Below are positions 44,660-56,770 of a stretch of DNA of 64,000 nucleotides, piece after piece. Position 1 is the stretch's first letter. Each line of letters opens with the position of its first letter. Both the position numbers and the translations under genes were made by a program. Below the pieces are notes generated by a model. That model saw only the letters and a program-made list of their open reading frames with translations, ran no database searches and was not told the origin of the DNA. This DNA comes from Takakia lepidozioides (taxonomy: Eukaryota; Streptophyta; Takakiopsida; Takakiales; Takakiaceae). The stretch is taken from NCBI GenBank assembly GCA_030704615.1, contig CM060732.1:61237053-61301052 (forward strand), read 5' to 3'.

Positions 44660-44785
44660 TTAACTTTAAGAACGTGATTTTTTATGACCCCGTCTAAGGA
44701 GGGTAAATTTTTAAGCTCCCGGTTCCCGGTTATCAATGTTGGGAACATAAAAAGTAAAAGTCTTTAAAAGCATACTTTTAGATTA
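44660..44785 (+). repeat. Left arm of a long inverted repeat bracketing 10.6 kb
   Basis: From GATTAAC (about 44660) to AGCATACTTTTAG (44783) the sequence is the reverse complement of about 55283-55160. Best-conserved words: TATGACCCCG, CCGGTTCCCGGTT, CAATGTTG, AACATAAAAAGTAAAA and CTTTAAAAGCATACTTTTAG. No flanking target duplication was found. Confidence 0.8.
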
Positions 44786-47700
44786 TTTATTTATTTATTT
44801 ATTTTTTATAAACAGGGGTAACGGCCCTAACCATTATTTGGAATTATTTGAAGGGAAAAAATTAAACCCTTTACAGGCCCGAAGGCTGCCATGAGGCCTA
44901 ACACACGACAAGTCGTGAAGGGGAATCCTGGGAACAGTGAACCTGAGACAGTCGACCTCCTCTATCCAAGTAGAATTAAGGAGCGATAAGCATTGATAAG
45001 CATCGAGCGATGGAGGGGGATGCCCTCGAATAATCCTAGATTAGGGGGAGCCAGGTATTGATGCAGGGCATAGTGGCCAACTAGAAACCAATGAGAAGCT
45101 CATCTATCTACCGGTGAAAATGAAGCTTGGACTTAACAGTCTGCTTGATATGCTTCCAGTTTCGATCTGATCTTTCAAACTCAGGGAGGCTGAAGAGGGG
45201 GGCTCTTCGCTGCTGCCAGATATGGGGAATAGTGCTTGCCCATAAACAGGTGTCGATGTCGATGCAGGAGCAGATGAGCCCCCGATTTCCCCAAGTGCGC
45301 CTGAAGGACCACGTTCTGGGCGCTTATTGTACTCTGCACCCAATTTTGCCCAGGCAAGTTTAGCAGCAATGGTGAGGTCATTGAAGACCAGAGTGAGGAT
45401 TTTCGATTGTCCAATACCCACCTGCATCTGGCTTTCCAAATATGCCATAGGGTGGCCGAGCGGAGGACCTCAAAAACTGGACATCCAATCGCCCTAGTCT
45501 TCCCTGTTTTCTTGTAGTTCAGAAGGAGAACTATTGGGTCTGGGGCAATACACTCCCATGCAGAGTAGAAGTGTATGGCCAGTGGCCAAATGAACAAGGG
45601 GCCCACACATTGTAAGAGGCAATGTTCCATAGTTTCCACAGTGGGTGTAGTGCAGCCTCCACATAAGGTATTCCCTTGCCAGTCCAAGAATAGCTTGACC
45701 TTTAGGGCCCTGTTCGCAATCTGCCATAAGAAAGCGCTAATTTTGGATGGTTTAGCTTCCTCCCAGATTATGCCCCAGATGCACTTCCAGTTTTCGTCCC
45801 TGAAAAGATAATGGTCCCACTTGTCATTCCATTTCTTGAGCAAGGGTTTGAGTTGAAGTAGAGCCCTGTAAGAATAAGTAAAGAAAGACTGTAGAGAGCC
45901 TTCAAATTCCCATTGCCACTCAGCTGGGTCTTGCTGGAGCTGCCCGAGAGGCAGGCCGCCAATCCAAGCAAAAGAGTTACATCTCAGCCATGGGAGAATG
46001 GTCTCCCTTGCCGGGAGGGAGGGGTTGAAGTCTCTGAATTTAGAGCCTGAGAACAAATCTGCCCCAAACGCATACCTTGTAATTGCTGGCAAGTGCACCT
46101 CCGTAATATAGAGGATATTAGAAGCCAGGGAGGGAGTAGTCACCCACTGGTGTGGTGAAGGAGACCCTTCCCCAAGCCTGAGGATGTCACGCCAATGGTT
46201 TGGAACAGATTGCAGGATGGGGTGCATGCCAGAGCGAGCCCTATTGGCACCCAGAACTGTAGTAAGAGACTCTGGGGTGCTAGTCCAGAGGTGGGAGATC
46301 TGGGAGATGCCTCTAGTCTCCCAAGAGGCTCATCTTCTGGCCTGGCACTTCTCCTGAGGGATGGGCATGGCTGAGTTAAGGAAGAGGTGCTGCCTTTGAA
46401 CCTCATGAAAAGACAAAGGTTCTTGCTTCCTGAGAAAGGGTCTGAATTTACCCCAGGCAGACCAAATTGATTTCCAGAGCCAAGAGCCCAGGGATTTGTG
46501 ATTAAATCCCTGAGTGATCCAGCGGATAGAGGGGGCCCAATTCGCTCCTTGAAGAGAGGAGCACAAGGCAATAGTTCCTATTACAAGCAATTTCCACCAG
46601 CCTCCTTTGGGCCCCAGCAGTTACCTTGGTCTACTTCCCAGTTGGGGTTGATCCCAATAGAAGACATAGATGGGTCCTCTATTAGCAAGGCTTTGGTCTT
46701 TTTCCAGTTAACCTGGCAGCCAGAGACTCTACAGAATTTCTTAAGAGTGCTCTCAACAGCTGTAAGAGTGGAAGGTTCCGCCTGAAAATAGCAGGAAGGT
46801 GTCATCCACAAACATAGAGTCCTTGATTTGTAGCCAGAGTTGAGTTTTTGGATTCTGCAGCTGAAGGCCCCTTACCATGAAGTTGTCATCTAGCATGTAA
46901 CCCAAGGTGTCTGCTACAAAGAGGAAGAGGAAGGGGGCTAGAGGGCATCCTTGCCTTACCGATCTTTGCAATTGAAAAGGCTTTGAAAGGTGGCCATTGA
47001 TGATGACCCTACTGGTAGAGCCCCGAAGAAGGATGTTAACCCAGTGGCAAAAGTCATGGGGCAAGCCTGTTTTTTTAAGAACTGCAATTAGGAAATCCCA
47101 CCCTACTTTGTCGAACGCCTTCTCAAAATCCAAGAGCCATAGTGCCAATGCTTGGTTAGTTGCAAGGGCATACGAGTTGGCCTCCTGTGCCAACAAGACG
47201 TTGTCGAGAATATATCTACCTTTGATAAAACCAGCCTGGCCTGTTCGGATGAGAGAGGGGAGAAGGGGTTGGAGGCGGAGGGCTAGAGCCTTGGCAATGA
47301 TTTTGTAAGCGACATTGAGCAGTGTAATGGGTCTATAGTTTCCAATGTCGGCTTTGTCTCATTTCTTATGGAGCAGGGTAATAACCCCATGAGACATCTG
47401 TCCAGGCATTGCACCCTGCCGTTTGATCTCATTGGCCATTTCGCAAAAGTCTGCTGCGATTTGTGGCCACATAGCCTTGAAGTACTCAACTGGCATACCA
47501 CCTAAACCTGGGGTCTTCCCATTACTCATCTGATGAAGGGCATCTTCCAATTCCATGGGGGTGAAGACCTTAGACAAGGCCATACCTGCCTCAGCCGACA
47601 GTCTATTCGGGGTTGAACGGAGGCAAGAGTCCAGGAGGGTCGAATAATTTGGGCCCAGCTAGTCTGCCTGGAAGAGGGAGCTGAAGTGGCCAAAGGCCAT

Positions 47701-48760
47701 GGCACGTAGCTCTTTGGGATTAGATGATTTATTGCCTGCTTGATCAATGTACAGCTCAGGGATAGATTGCATGGCTCTTCGAAGCTTAATCTTCTGGAAG
47801 AAATACTTAGACATTTTCTCTCCTTTGGCAAACCAGTTAATCCCAGCTTGCATTTTCATCCTTATTTCATTTTGCTCATGAAAGAGGCCGAGGTTAGCAC
47901 GAGCCTCGAGATAGGTTTGGAAGATATGGTCATCACAAAATCTAGCCTCTATTTTTGATTGACAGATCCGCAAACATTTTTGCATGGCCAAGACTTTTTT
48001 CTTACAAGAATCCGTGATCTCTTTACTTAGGGTTTGATTTAGCTTGCAAGATGCCGCCAGTTTGAATTGGAATTTCAAAATGGGGCATTGCAGATGGTTC
48101 CCAGACGAGGACCAGTGCTCCTGCAGATTGAGGACGAAAGAGACATTTTGTAGGAGAGAGATGTTGAGCTTGTAGATGCCTCTCCCATGGCGATGGGCAT
48201 TTGGGAAGGAGAGAGAGGCCTTGATTAAGGCATGGTCGAAGCCCAGAGCTATGGGCTGCTAAGGTAGAAGGGAAACGTTGTTGGCAATAGACATAGAAAA
48301 GTAGAATCTGTCAAGGCAAGCCATAGAAAGGTTTTGAAGGTCTCTATTGCAGGTGAAATGGGGATTGCAACCAAGATGAGGAGCCGGGGGATCTATCTCT
48401 GTGAGGCTATGCGTTTGGATGAGAGACAGCCAGGAGGCTTCTTCATCAACATGGAGGGAAGAAATTGCAGACCCTGTCCTGTCCATGTCAGACTCCACCA
48501 TGTTGAAAATCACCAGCTAGGAGCCAGTTACCAATGGACTGTTTAGCAGCCATCCGGGCATTGATCAAGTCTCAGAGGGCCAAACGATCAGGCATTGAAT
48601 TAGGGGCATAGATGTTGAGCAAACCAGGGGTTCCGGGTCGAATGGAGAGCGCAAAATTGCACTCTCCCTAGCTCCCAAACTTCTTCTTTAACCAGGAATT
48701 GCAAGAGGGAGGGGGAGAGAAGAATCGTTGTGCCTCCCTTTAAAGGGAACAGATGAGCGT
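44786..48760 (-). pseudogene. L1-type LINE ORF2 relic with (TAAA)n tail
   Basis: Read on the minus strand, the order is that of a plant L1 ORF2. First comes the C-terminal part of the APE endonuclease (LLNIYAPNSMPDRLAL, NWLLAGDFQHGGV, THSLTEIDPPAPH; about 48660-48330). The linker helices follow (48078-47660), then the RT: NGKTPGLGGMPVEYFK, WLLDFEKAFDKVGWDFL, QGCPLAPFLFLFVADTLG and the catalytic FVDD in DSMFVDDTFLLFSG (47580-46780). The last block (46227-45181) is a zinc-binding zf-RVT domain (AKPSKISAFLWQIANRALKV, CGGCTTPTVETMEHCLLQC). The tail (TAAA)n is at about 44787-44812. Several stops and frame changes make it non-functional, and the N-terminal half of the endonuclease is absent. Confidence 0.85.
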
Positions 48761-49866
48761 TTTTATGACTGCACATATGACTATTTTTTCAGTCCTATAT
48801 GCGTTCATGACTATATCACTCTGCAGTGAAAAAAACCCTGTCATAGCGACTAGTCTTTAGGACTGCGTTTTGCAAGTCATAGCCGTGACTGCGTGCGTGG
48901 CACCTGGAATCATGCTGTAGAGAGGATGTAGTCACAACTATATGATTTATATATGACTAACTATATGACTACATGTCTACAAAGTATAACTCCATTGGAG
49001 AGGCGTCAGAGAGACATATGTAGCACTCCGGATGTGACACGTGTCCACATTGACAACATATATGACCCACACGTGGGAAAGAATATCGTATCATATAATG
49101 CCACGTTGCCATGATGTAGTCATGAGTATATAACTTCATGACTAAAGAGGTTTTTTAATAAATTTTAAATAAATTAAATCATACAATTATAATATTTAGA
49201 TTATTAATTGATTTAAATTCTCATTAGGTTTCTAGGAAAATAGAATGGAAGCCATTGTTGTCTTTTTATTTTTATTTTTATTTTTGTTAACAAAGAGGGA
49301 CAGTGGGGGACAGTGGCCTCTAGAACTTTATAGGTAAGGGACATAAAATGTCCTTGGATACAAAGAGGAAAAATAACCTCTGGATAGTGCCATAGAGGCT
49401 AAAAGAGGAAGACACAGCTTCGCGTACCAAGACAAGAAAGAGTAGTAAGAAGGAAGGCAAGCAAAGAAGGGGTCTGCATAGAGCTAAAGAGTCTAGCAGG
49501 AAAAGAGACTGCAGCCAGAAACTATTGCCATAACTTGGAAACAGAAAGGCACCGAGCTAAGGAGAAGAACTGAAAATCAGCTAACAATGTCATAAGAATG
49601 CTGGATCCTAGGCCTAGCCTTCCACTTCCTAAAAGATCTACAGATGGAGAGACATCCTTGCAGGGGTCGTGCTCATCAGCTCAAGACCAACCAATTGATC
49701 ATCTATCCATGCAGGTTTCTTGTAGCTATCCTTCCACAGGGAATCATATGTAATCCTGGAGATTGAAATCCGGCCCTCTTGGATGAATCTGGACCCATGC
49801 ACTCTATCCCTGCTCCTTCAGCTATCCATGCATCTGCACAAATCATGTATATATGTATCATGTATC
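48761..49866. other. Spacer with a second LINE-like 3' tail
   Basis: A (TTTTTA)n tract at about 49265-49292 followed by GTTAACAAAGAGGGACAGTG resembles a minus-strand LINE 3' end, similar in layout to that at 44787. Between 48760 and 49150, TATGACTG/CAGTCATA-type words recur in both orientations, suggesting a small inverted-repeat element without defined ends. Confidence 0.4.
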
Positions 49867-49898
49867 AGAGGAGGAGAGAGAGAGAGAGAGAGAGAGAG
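49867..49898 (+). repeat. (GA)n microsatellite
   Basis: A run of GA dinucleotides (about 14 units), starting after GGAG. A second (GA)n-rich stretch lies at about 51466-51501. Confidence 0.9.
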
Positions 49899-51465
49899 TC
49901 ATTACCATGTCACATTCCCAAACCCTTGGGAGAGCTTAAGAATACAGTTCGTAATCAAAAAAGCCCTTTAAAAATACTGGCTTGGTAATTCTTGGGTTCA
50001 AATAGCTTAAACAAGTATGTTGTAAGCTCAACAGGTCTTTGAGAAAACCATTCCAGCAAGCCTAAGAGTGAGAGCTTTGATGAAAACAATTCCCTATTAC
50101 AGCTTTAAAGGACTTGTATGTTCCTAAAAGCACAAGCTGAACTGATTGTACTTCCATAAGTAGATGCAGGGCTATGGTATGTATCCCAGGGCCTTATCCA
50201 GTCACTCTACCAAGTTTTAGAGAGATCCTCAAAAATACCAGTCTGTAATCAGGTTATAATCTCCATGGGGGAGCCTGAAAGAATGTATGTGTTCTTAAAA
50301 AGGCTTACCCAATGCCTTACTTAATACATTCTAAACTGGTGAGGCATAAACAGCACTGTCTGACTCTCCAAAAGGCCAGAAAACAGGTCTGGAAAAATGC
50401 ATCCAATGTCACACTTGCATCACCAAACCCTTGTCATCACAACCAGCCCGAACCTTCACAATAAGGTCTGATTTCTAGGAGGCCCAGCCCATTTACTTCC
50501 CTGACTTAACAGATTTGGTTACCAAGAACCAGAAAATCAAAGTAAAGGTTTAAGGCATATCCCCCTTGAAGCAGAAAATTGCAACAACGGCAGCTTGCAA
50601 CATATCTTATCCCTCCTGCAGTAACCAGATCATCTGCAAGCCAAAGAGTTCATGCCAAGTGAAATCCCTCACCTGCGCCCGTCCCAAAAACAAACACAAA
50701 AAATGTTTTGTGCGTTAGTGAGGATGCGTGAGGTGAATTACAGGATTTCACAGTTGCTCTCCATGTCAGGTATGAGCCATAAAGCATGCAAAGATCACAA
50801 AAACAGCAGAAGAAAGCATAGATGTGACACCACAAAGGACCTCAATCTTTTGTGGAGTAGGACGCTGTAGTGTTCATCATCTGAATTTGAACGAGCACAA
50901 CAGAATGCAACGGGAGGAGAGTTGAGGACAGGTTGTATCTTGTAATACAGGCCGCTTCCCCACCTCCATAACCGCCGCTGCTTCATCAATGAGGAAAAAA
51001 CGTAGGCAAACATAACAGTATGTCATTTGCCATCGCGGGAGATGAAAGTGTCTGCCGTCATCACGCGTTAACAAGAACACACCCGTTCGGATCTTGTTGC
51101 TCGGGCATTCAGCCGCCATCGAGCATTCGTCCGCCATCGCCCTCTTCTAGAGAAAAAAAACACGCACGATATCGTGCTGTGTCTAGGGCAGAGAGACACT
51201 TAAAGGAAAACCACCCGCGATTTCATCCACCATCCGGTATGGCTGGTATCAGACCAGGATGAAAAATGGGCATTCAATAGGTTTAAATCAAAGGAGTATA
51301 AACCTAAAATGCATTGAAATGCATATCTGCCTATAAATCATCCAGTTATGGTTATAACAGAAATTTCATTCAGTATGGATGAAACCTTAAAAATTGGGAT
51401 TAAAAATATATAGTATTTCCAAAATAAGTATTATGGAAAAAAATTGATAATCCCAAACAAGTAGT
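49899..51465. other. Spacer; nothing recognised
   Basis: About 1.5 kb of unique-looking sequence with short overlapping ORFs on both strands and no family motif. Confidence 0.4.
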
Positions 51466-51509
51466 TGGAGAGAGGGAGAGAGAGGGAGAGAGAGAGAGAG
51501 TCACTGGGG

Positions 51510-52516
51510 AAGGTGGTCATCATGGTACTCCAAGACACCACATCTTGTTCAGCCATGTTGTTGAACACTCCCTTTGCATCCTTGCTACACCTATATTTGG
51601 CATACATATTGTCCACCAGGGGAGTGTTCAAAATGACATTTGGTACATTTGCAGCTTTGACGATGCAACCATACACTCATCCTAACAGGGGAAATATTCT
51701 CTCTCTCAAATCTAGATACCATGTCCCCCGCACCTGGAAGGTCCTCCCCTCTATTTCCTTCTCTCTCTCAGATGGGGACTTCTCCATGTACTTTGGCACA
51801 GCCTCTGGCCCTCTACCCTGCAATACACCCACATCCCTGAAACTCATTCTCATTTCTGACTTCTTCATGCAACTCTCAAGGAGACCCAAAGTAGTTCACA
51901 ACAAATGGATGCCATGTTCTAGATTCCAGCCTCTCCCGGGTGATGACAATTTTTACCTAAACAACAAAGTCACTCTCCTAATGACGATTGAGCTCTCTAG
52001 TTCGGTCGATGAAGCCCCCAATGACCACCGTTGGCTTCCCTCACTGTTGCCCTCTGACAAGAGAACTAAATTCCACTTTCCCTCTGACAGGCCATCATTT
52101 GAGACTTCCTCCCCGCTCAGCCTGAATCACCCTCATGATGCAGGTTAGCATTTCTTCTTGGAATATAAGGAGAATCGGCTCTGACCAGACCGCCCTTAAG
52201 AAGATCAAACTAAGGTCTTGGCTAGCACCCCTTATCCCCTCGGAAGCGATTGTCTTCCTGCAGGAACACAAGCTCAACCCCCACAAAATTCAAAAAACAC
52301 ATTTGGCTCAAATCCACTTTTGATAATGTGGGTATGCACCTGCTTTCCAGCTGCTAGGCCTTTCATCTTGATGCACTTGTGCAAGAGACAGATATAAGTC
52401 TTAGAATCTCCTGAAATGCCTCCTTGGTTCAAAATATGCAGAGCCTCTTTCACTTGTCCTGCATCTTGGAGGTCTTCAGAACTGTCAGAGTCAGTCCCCG
52501 CATGATCAATAATAGG
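51510..52516 (-). pseudogene. PPR gene relic interrupted by an opposite-strand L1 fragment
   Basis: PPR proteins bind organellar RNA. On the minus strand, 52510-52323 reads AGQVKEALHILNQGGISGDS then KTYICLLHKCIKMKGLAAGK and QVHTHII, the start of a PLS-type PPR protein. The next PPR part is at 51676-51510: YGCIVKAANVPNVIL, NTPLVDNMYAKYRCSKDAKG and VFNNMAEQDVVSWSTMM, matching the VF(D/N)xMxxxDVVSWxxM signature. Between them (about 51683-52322) lies plus-strand L1 sequence. The second piece runs into a (GA)n tract, so the gene is truncated as well. The first piece directly abuts the end of an L1 ORF1 at 52517. Confidence 0.7.
51683..52323 (+). pseudogene. L1 fragment: possible ORF1 end and start of ORF2 endonuclease
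   Basis: At 52135-52323 the frame reads MQVSISSWNIRRIGSDQTAL then KKIKLRSWLAP and EAIVFLQEHKL. This is the N-terminal signature of L1 APE endonucleases (SWNxRG ... FLQExKL). The preceding coding-like stretch (about 51700-52140) could be the end of ORF1. The piece has neither the LINE 3' end nor a poly-A tail, so it is not a simple 5'-truncated insertion. Confidence 0.65.
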
Positions 52517-54256
52517 TCAGGGTCTGCCGAAAGTGCGGTGAGAGTCGATCCATTCGTTATGCTCGTGGACTTTTGATTCCAGCAGAGCATGCAGAATAGT
52601 GAAGGTATTGTGCAAGGTGTCCCTGGATCTGTTGAGGAACAAATTGGTGGTGGGAGGCTGATTGAAAGGGATAGAGCCGTCGATGAGTAGATCCTCCATG
52701 TCCATGAGAGCTAGAATCTGAGTGGTGGGGGAGAGGTTTATCCCCAGAGTGGGATTACGTTCGACATAGGACCCCCAGGTAATTTGCATATTGGGCGAGA
52801 AAGAGAGATGGGGATGATTGGAGAGCAGATAGAGATTGATCTTGGTCTTGAGGGCTGGGATGGGGCTGCCGTCCCTTGGGATCTGATCCATGAAGAGAGA
52901 GATGTCGCAATTAGAAATCCAAAGGGATTCAATGTTTGCACCATTGTTGGATGTGAGAAGGAAAGAGGGGGAGGGGGCTCTATGATAGATGAGCGGGGTA
53001 AGGCAGATAGATTTTGGATGAGAGGGAGAGGTCACCTGCGAACAACCCCGGAGGCCCAACGTAGGGAAAGACTGAATTTTGGTACAGACCCTAGCCACTA
53101 TAGGATTGTCTGCAATGAGAGAGGAAACATACAGAGGAAGGGAGGGCCTAGAGGGTGGCGGGGAAATTCTAGACAGATCTCTGGGTCTTGAAGTGATCGA
53201 GGGCTGGCAACCTTGACTAGACCCTGCATTAAGAGAAGAGTCACCATTGTTGATGACAATCAAAGAGTAGGGACCCTTGCATGCTTCCAACACCATGGGG
53301 TCCAGATTGATTGATTGCCTGGGGAGAGCTCTTGGTTGGGCCCCCACCGATGAAGAAGGGTTCCACTCAGGGTGGGGTTGAAATTGATGGAGACGTGGGT
53401 GCTTGGCCATCCTGGAGTCACTAGGTGGGCTCATCTGAGAGGGAGCAGAGACTGTTGGCCGATGAAGATGTGTGGGAGCGGTGGGAGAGCCTTTCTCCGG
53501 AGAATGACGAGCCCTCCTTGTTTTTGCTTTAGGACATCCTGCCTTTAGGTGACCAGCTTGCCCGCAGTAGTAGCAAGTCATTGAGGCTAAGTCCTCGGAT
53601 AATTTGACAGAAAAGAAATTTCCCTCCTCATCAATTGGGAGACGAATAAATTGAGGAATAACTTCATGCTCAGGCATCATAACCACAATCTTTGTAAAGC
53701 CTGATTCATGTGCCCTGGATGAAATGATAGCCCCCCTCCAAGAAGGATCATTCTTTAGATTGTTCGTGCACATACCAGGCTCAAAAACTGCCAAGCAACC
53801 AAGATAAACCCCAAGGAAATTCCCAATCTCTGGGAGAAAGAAGAGGTATTGATCTGGAATATAAGGCAATGCAATAATCCTAGGACTCCACACCTTGCCA
53901 TTTTTATTCCTCATAGCCCGCGACCAAGGGAAGATGTTAACATTGAATCCGGCCAAATGGGGGTTAAATGAGAGGGCCTTGTCTGCCGCCTCTTTGGATT
54001 CAAGCAAAATAGAAAAGAAGCCCCTCCCTCTGGTGTGACAAAAGTGGTGCTTCAAATCGCCAGACCCTCCCAGATGTCGCACATCCCAATCTCTCGCCTC
54101 GTCCCTGCTCACTTTTCTGCCAGGGAAATGGAGGAAAACGCCCTTCTCTTGAATATCTGCCACTGTAGAATTTCTACTGTTGAATGTTGAAAATATATAA
54201 AATAAAAAGTTTCTAAATTTGGAAATGTAGACAAGAATGTGAAGCCAAGAAGACAA
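52517..54256 (-). CDS. L1-type LINE ORF1 (nucleic-acid-binding, CCHC zinc knuckle)
   Basis: An uninterrupted 579-codon ORF. Residues of about 50-200 resemble the DUF4283-type RNA-binding part of plant L1 ORF1 and related proteins (HHFCHTRGRGFFSILLESKE, NPHLAGFNVNIFPWSRAM, IIALPYIPDQYLFFLPEIG). A CX2CX4HX4C zinc knuckle (CYYCGQAGHLKAGC) is at residues 228-241. The C-terminal half is Pro/Ser-rich. The first 30 codons are A/T-rich and unlike the rest, so the natural start may lie elsewhere and this ATG may be in flanking DNA. ORF2 does not follow directly: the next sequence is PPR-derived. An ORF2 relic in the same orientation lies 4 kb further on (44.8-48.8 kb), possibly the other half of the same element. 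Confidence 0.75.
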   Translation of the reverse strand: MSSWLHILVYISKFRNFLFYIFSTFNSRNSTVADIQEKGVFLHFPGRKVSRDEARDWDVRHLGGSGDLKHHFCHTRGRGFFSILLESKEAADKALSFNPHLAGFNVNIFPWSRAMRNKNGKVWSPRIIALPYIPDQYLFFLPEIGNFLGVYLGCLAVFEPGMCTNNLKNDPSWRGAIISSRAHESGFTKIVVMMPEHEVIPQFIRLPIDEEGNFFSVKLSEDLASMTCYYCGQAGHLKAGCPKAKTRRARHSPEKGSPTAPTHLHRPTVSAPSQMSPPSDSRMAKHPRLHQFQPHPEWNPSSSVGAQPRALPRQSINLDPMVLEACKGPYSLIVINNGDSSLNAGSSQGCQPSITSRPRDLSRISPPPSRPSLPLYVSSLIADNPIVARVCTKIQSFPTLGLRGCSQVTSPSHPKSICLTPLIYHRAPSPSFLLTSNNGANIESLWISNCDISLFMDQIPRDGSPIPALKTKINLYLLSNHPHLSFSPNMQITWGSYVERNPTLGINLSPTTQILALMDMEDLLIDGSIPFNQPPTTNLFLNRSRDTLHNTFTILHALLESKVHEHNEWIDSHRTFGRP

Positions 54257-55159
54257 TATTTTTGATAAACTGTTTTCTTGAATCTTGTATAAAGGAATTT
54301 AACCATATAGAATAGAATATTAAGATCAAAGGTTGTGCTTGTCCAATTCCAATGTACGGTAGGGTTTTCAGGTAAGTCTGCATAAGAGAGTTATTCCCAA
54401 ATTCAACTCTTTCTCATGCAAAGTGCACACTTCAATGCTATAATAGCACGTATTTCAATGCCAACATCTTGGATCACTCACCCACTTTCTAAAAAAAATG
54501 ATGAGTTTACAAAGAACTCTACTATGCATTCTCCTCTATTTTTTAATAATTTGTTATATGTTCATTTTAAACCAAAAATATCAAGGGTGAAAAGATTCTA
54601 AGGATAAAATTTTAAGCATCTCAAGCATAAGTTGGGATGGTTGATCTTTCATCTTCTACCTAGTAATATGTGTTGCTTCGAATATTTTAAATCCATTCGG
54701 TAAAGCTAAGGAATATAGATTTTTTTCTTTCTTTCTAAAACACAATATGGTATTATTTCAGAATTGAAAGTTATCAAGTTCATGTTAGTGAAGATGGATA
54801 TTCCTCCTCACTTAAATTTTCAACTTTTTCTTCACAATTGAGTTCGATTTCTATTTGAAGTGAATTTGTTCAAATTATTTTTTGTATATTCAAAGTCAAG
54901 TTTTACATTTTGATTTTTCTCAAAGAATATAGAATCAGTCAATTGTACATTTATACTGTAAAATATTCTTTGATATTTAAAATCAATAATTCCAAAATCT
55001 CTGTGCATCTCATTTGAATTGTCGATTTTCAATATTAAAAGGATTTTTTTCAACTTATTTTTAACATTAAATTACAAATTTATACATAGCTAAATTCAAT
55101 GGTAGTGGAGAAGGTAGGGGTCCACGTCTACTTTATGTATTTCCAACATTCAGAAGTAA
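54257..55159. other. A/T-rich spacer; nothing recognised
   Basis: Strongly A/T-rich sequence without motif-bearing ORFs. Confidence 0.4.
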
Positions 55160-55283
55160 AAATCCTAAAAGTATGCTTTTAAAGAATTTTACTTTTTATG
55201 TTTTCAACATTGGGAACCGGGAACCGGAAGCTTAGAACTCTACCATCGTTAGATCGGGGTCATAAGAAGAAAATTTAATGTTA
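55160..55283 (-). repeat. Right arm of the long inverted repeat
   Basis: It is the inverted partner of 44660-44785. See that entry for shared words. The arms differ at scattered positions, so the repeat is old. Confidence 0.8.
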
Positions 55284-56659
55284 ACCCTGTACTGCCCAAG
55301 CATCCACACTCTGGATGATGAACGGATTCAACATGGTCTCTTTGCCACCGTTGGTTACAGTTTTCATCCATCACATTTTTCTTTGATTCTTGGGCTAGTT
55401 TTCCAACACTTGAACACTTTGGATTTTTGCCATAACATTGTACTAATAGCCTACAAGCAATAAGTTGGAAGTATGTTTCACAAAAAATTATGACTTTTCT
55501 AGTTCAAAACTTTACCCTTTAAAAATGAAATCCTTGATTTTAGATTCTATTTTTTTTTAAAGTTTCCAATGTTAAGAATCTCACATTTGAAGCCTATGGA
55601 AAGAAATTTCAATAAACAATTCTCAATATTTTGTCTAATAATGAATTTCAAAAGAATTTTGAATTTTAGTTCTTAAAAACAATATGAAAACATGGGTGAT
55701 AGAAAAAGTAGATCCAACCATACTGATATAACTTATAAATGATAATCTACAAAAGTTGTTTTAACATGAATACCAAAATCGGCTTCAAAGTTGGATTTTA
55801 TAACACATCTTTTCTAAATGTCAAATTTCACAAGACCCTCAGGCAGTAAGGGATTAAAATCCATAAAATTTCATGTATGAGTAAAAAAAATTCATACTCT
55901 ATTCACGAGCTAAGTATTTTCTTGATGAATAAGTCTTTTCTTTAAAAACACAAGATTGAAAAACACTTCTCAATAACTTACATGCTGATCAGAGGAAAGA
56001 GGGCCATAGTTGCAACCAATGCACATAGCACCATCCATGGCCTGAAACAAGCATGAATGCATGATTAGCAAAGGCCTCATGAGTCATGAGAACCAAAGAC
56101 TTGTCCACATCATGATGAGTGACTGCGACTGCCATACCCCAAAGGCGGGGGCGCCACCCCATTCACTCCAGCCCCCATCGCACGGCCCTCAGTCCCCAAT
56201 CTCACCCATCGAGCCCGCAATCCCCCCCCCCAACCCCGCTCCCACGGCTATAGCTACTTCTCATTGTTCAAAGGAACCCCCAAGCCCGCTTCGTCGTCTC
56301 AGAGAAGCTTCTAAGGAGTGCCTCGGTGTTACCCAGGAGATACTAGTATCGTACCCGGATGATTTTTGTGAGGTATTTATGTGATATTTAGGAGAGACCC
56401 TGTCTCTCAGGGGAGTTTCTCACAGACACCTCTGTGTTACCCATGCGATACTGGAAATATATCCGGTTGATACTGATATTGATACTGATGTGTTACTCAC
56501 GCGGGTAACAGACGATCGTCGTCTCAGAGTGAGCGTGAAGAAAGAATGATGGCAAAATGTCTGTGCATTTGTGTACACGTCGAAGCTCAAGCAGAGAGCA
56601 GTTGTTTGCATTTCTTCAGAGTGAGAGAGACGTCTCTAGAATGAGCTCTTGTTGACGAC
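55284..56659. other. A/T-rich spacer followed by a C-rich patch
   Basis: 55284-56000 is A/T-rich. 56140-56300 is C-rich with runs of C and a Pro-rich ORF (plus strand, from 56061) that has no family motif. Confidence 0.4.
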
Positions 56660-56770
56660 ATTGGAATCGAAGTATCTCAAAGCAAGAGGGATGGCTGAGT
56701 ATCCATGAGGAGCGGTGATTGATCTCAGAGCGAGAGAGATGGCTGCGTATCTATGAAGAGCGGCGCTTGA
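56660..56770 (+). repeat. Short tandem duplication, about 65-bp unit, two copies
   Basis: GAGGGATGGCTGAGTATCCATGAGGAGCGG at about 56686 recurs as GAGAGATGGCTGCGTATCTATGAAGAGCGG at about 56734, with shared TCTCA(A/G)AGC leaders. A third, weaker unit may lie near 56875. Confidence 0.6.

Noticed and set aside
51465-51510. Arg/Glu-rich N-terminus of a plus-strand ORF
   Set aside because: It is only translation of a (GA)n microsatellite.
44660-55283. Paired arms as LTRs of one retrotransposon
   Set aside because: The arms are inverted, not direct, and no LTR-element gag-pol order lies between them.
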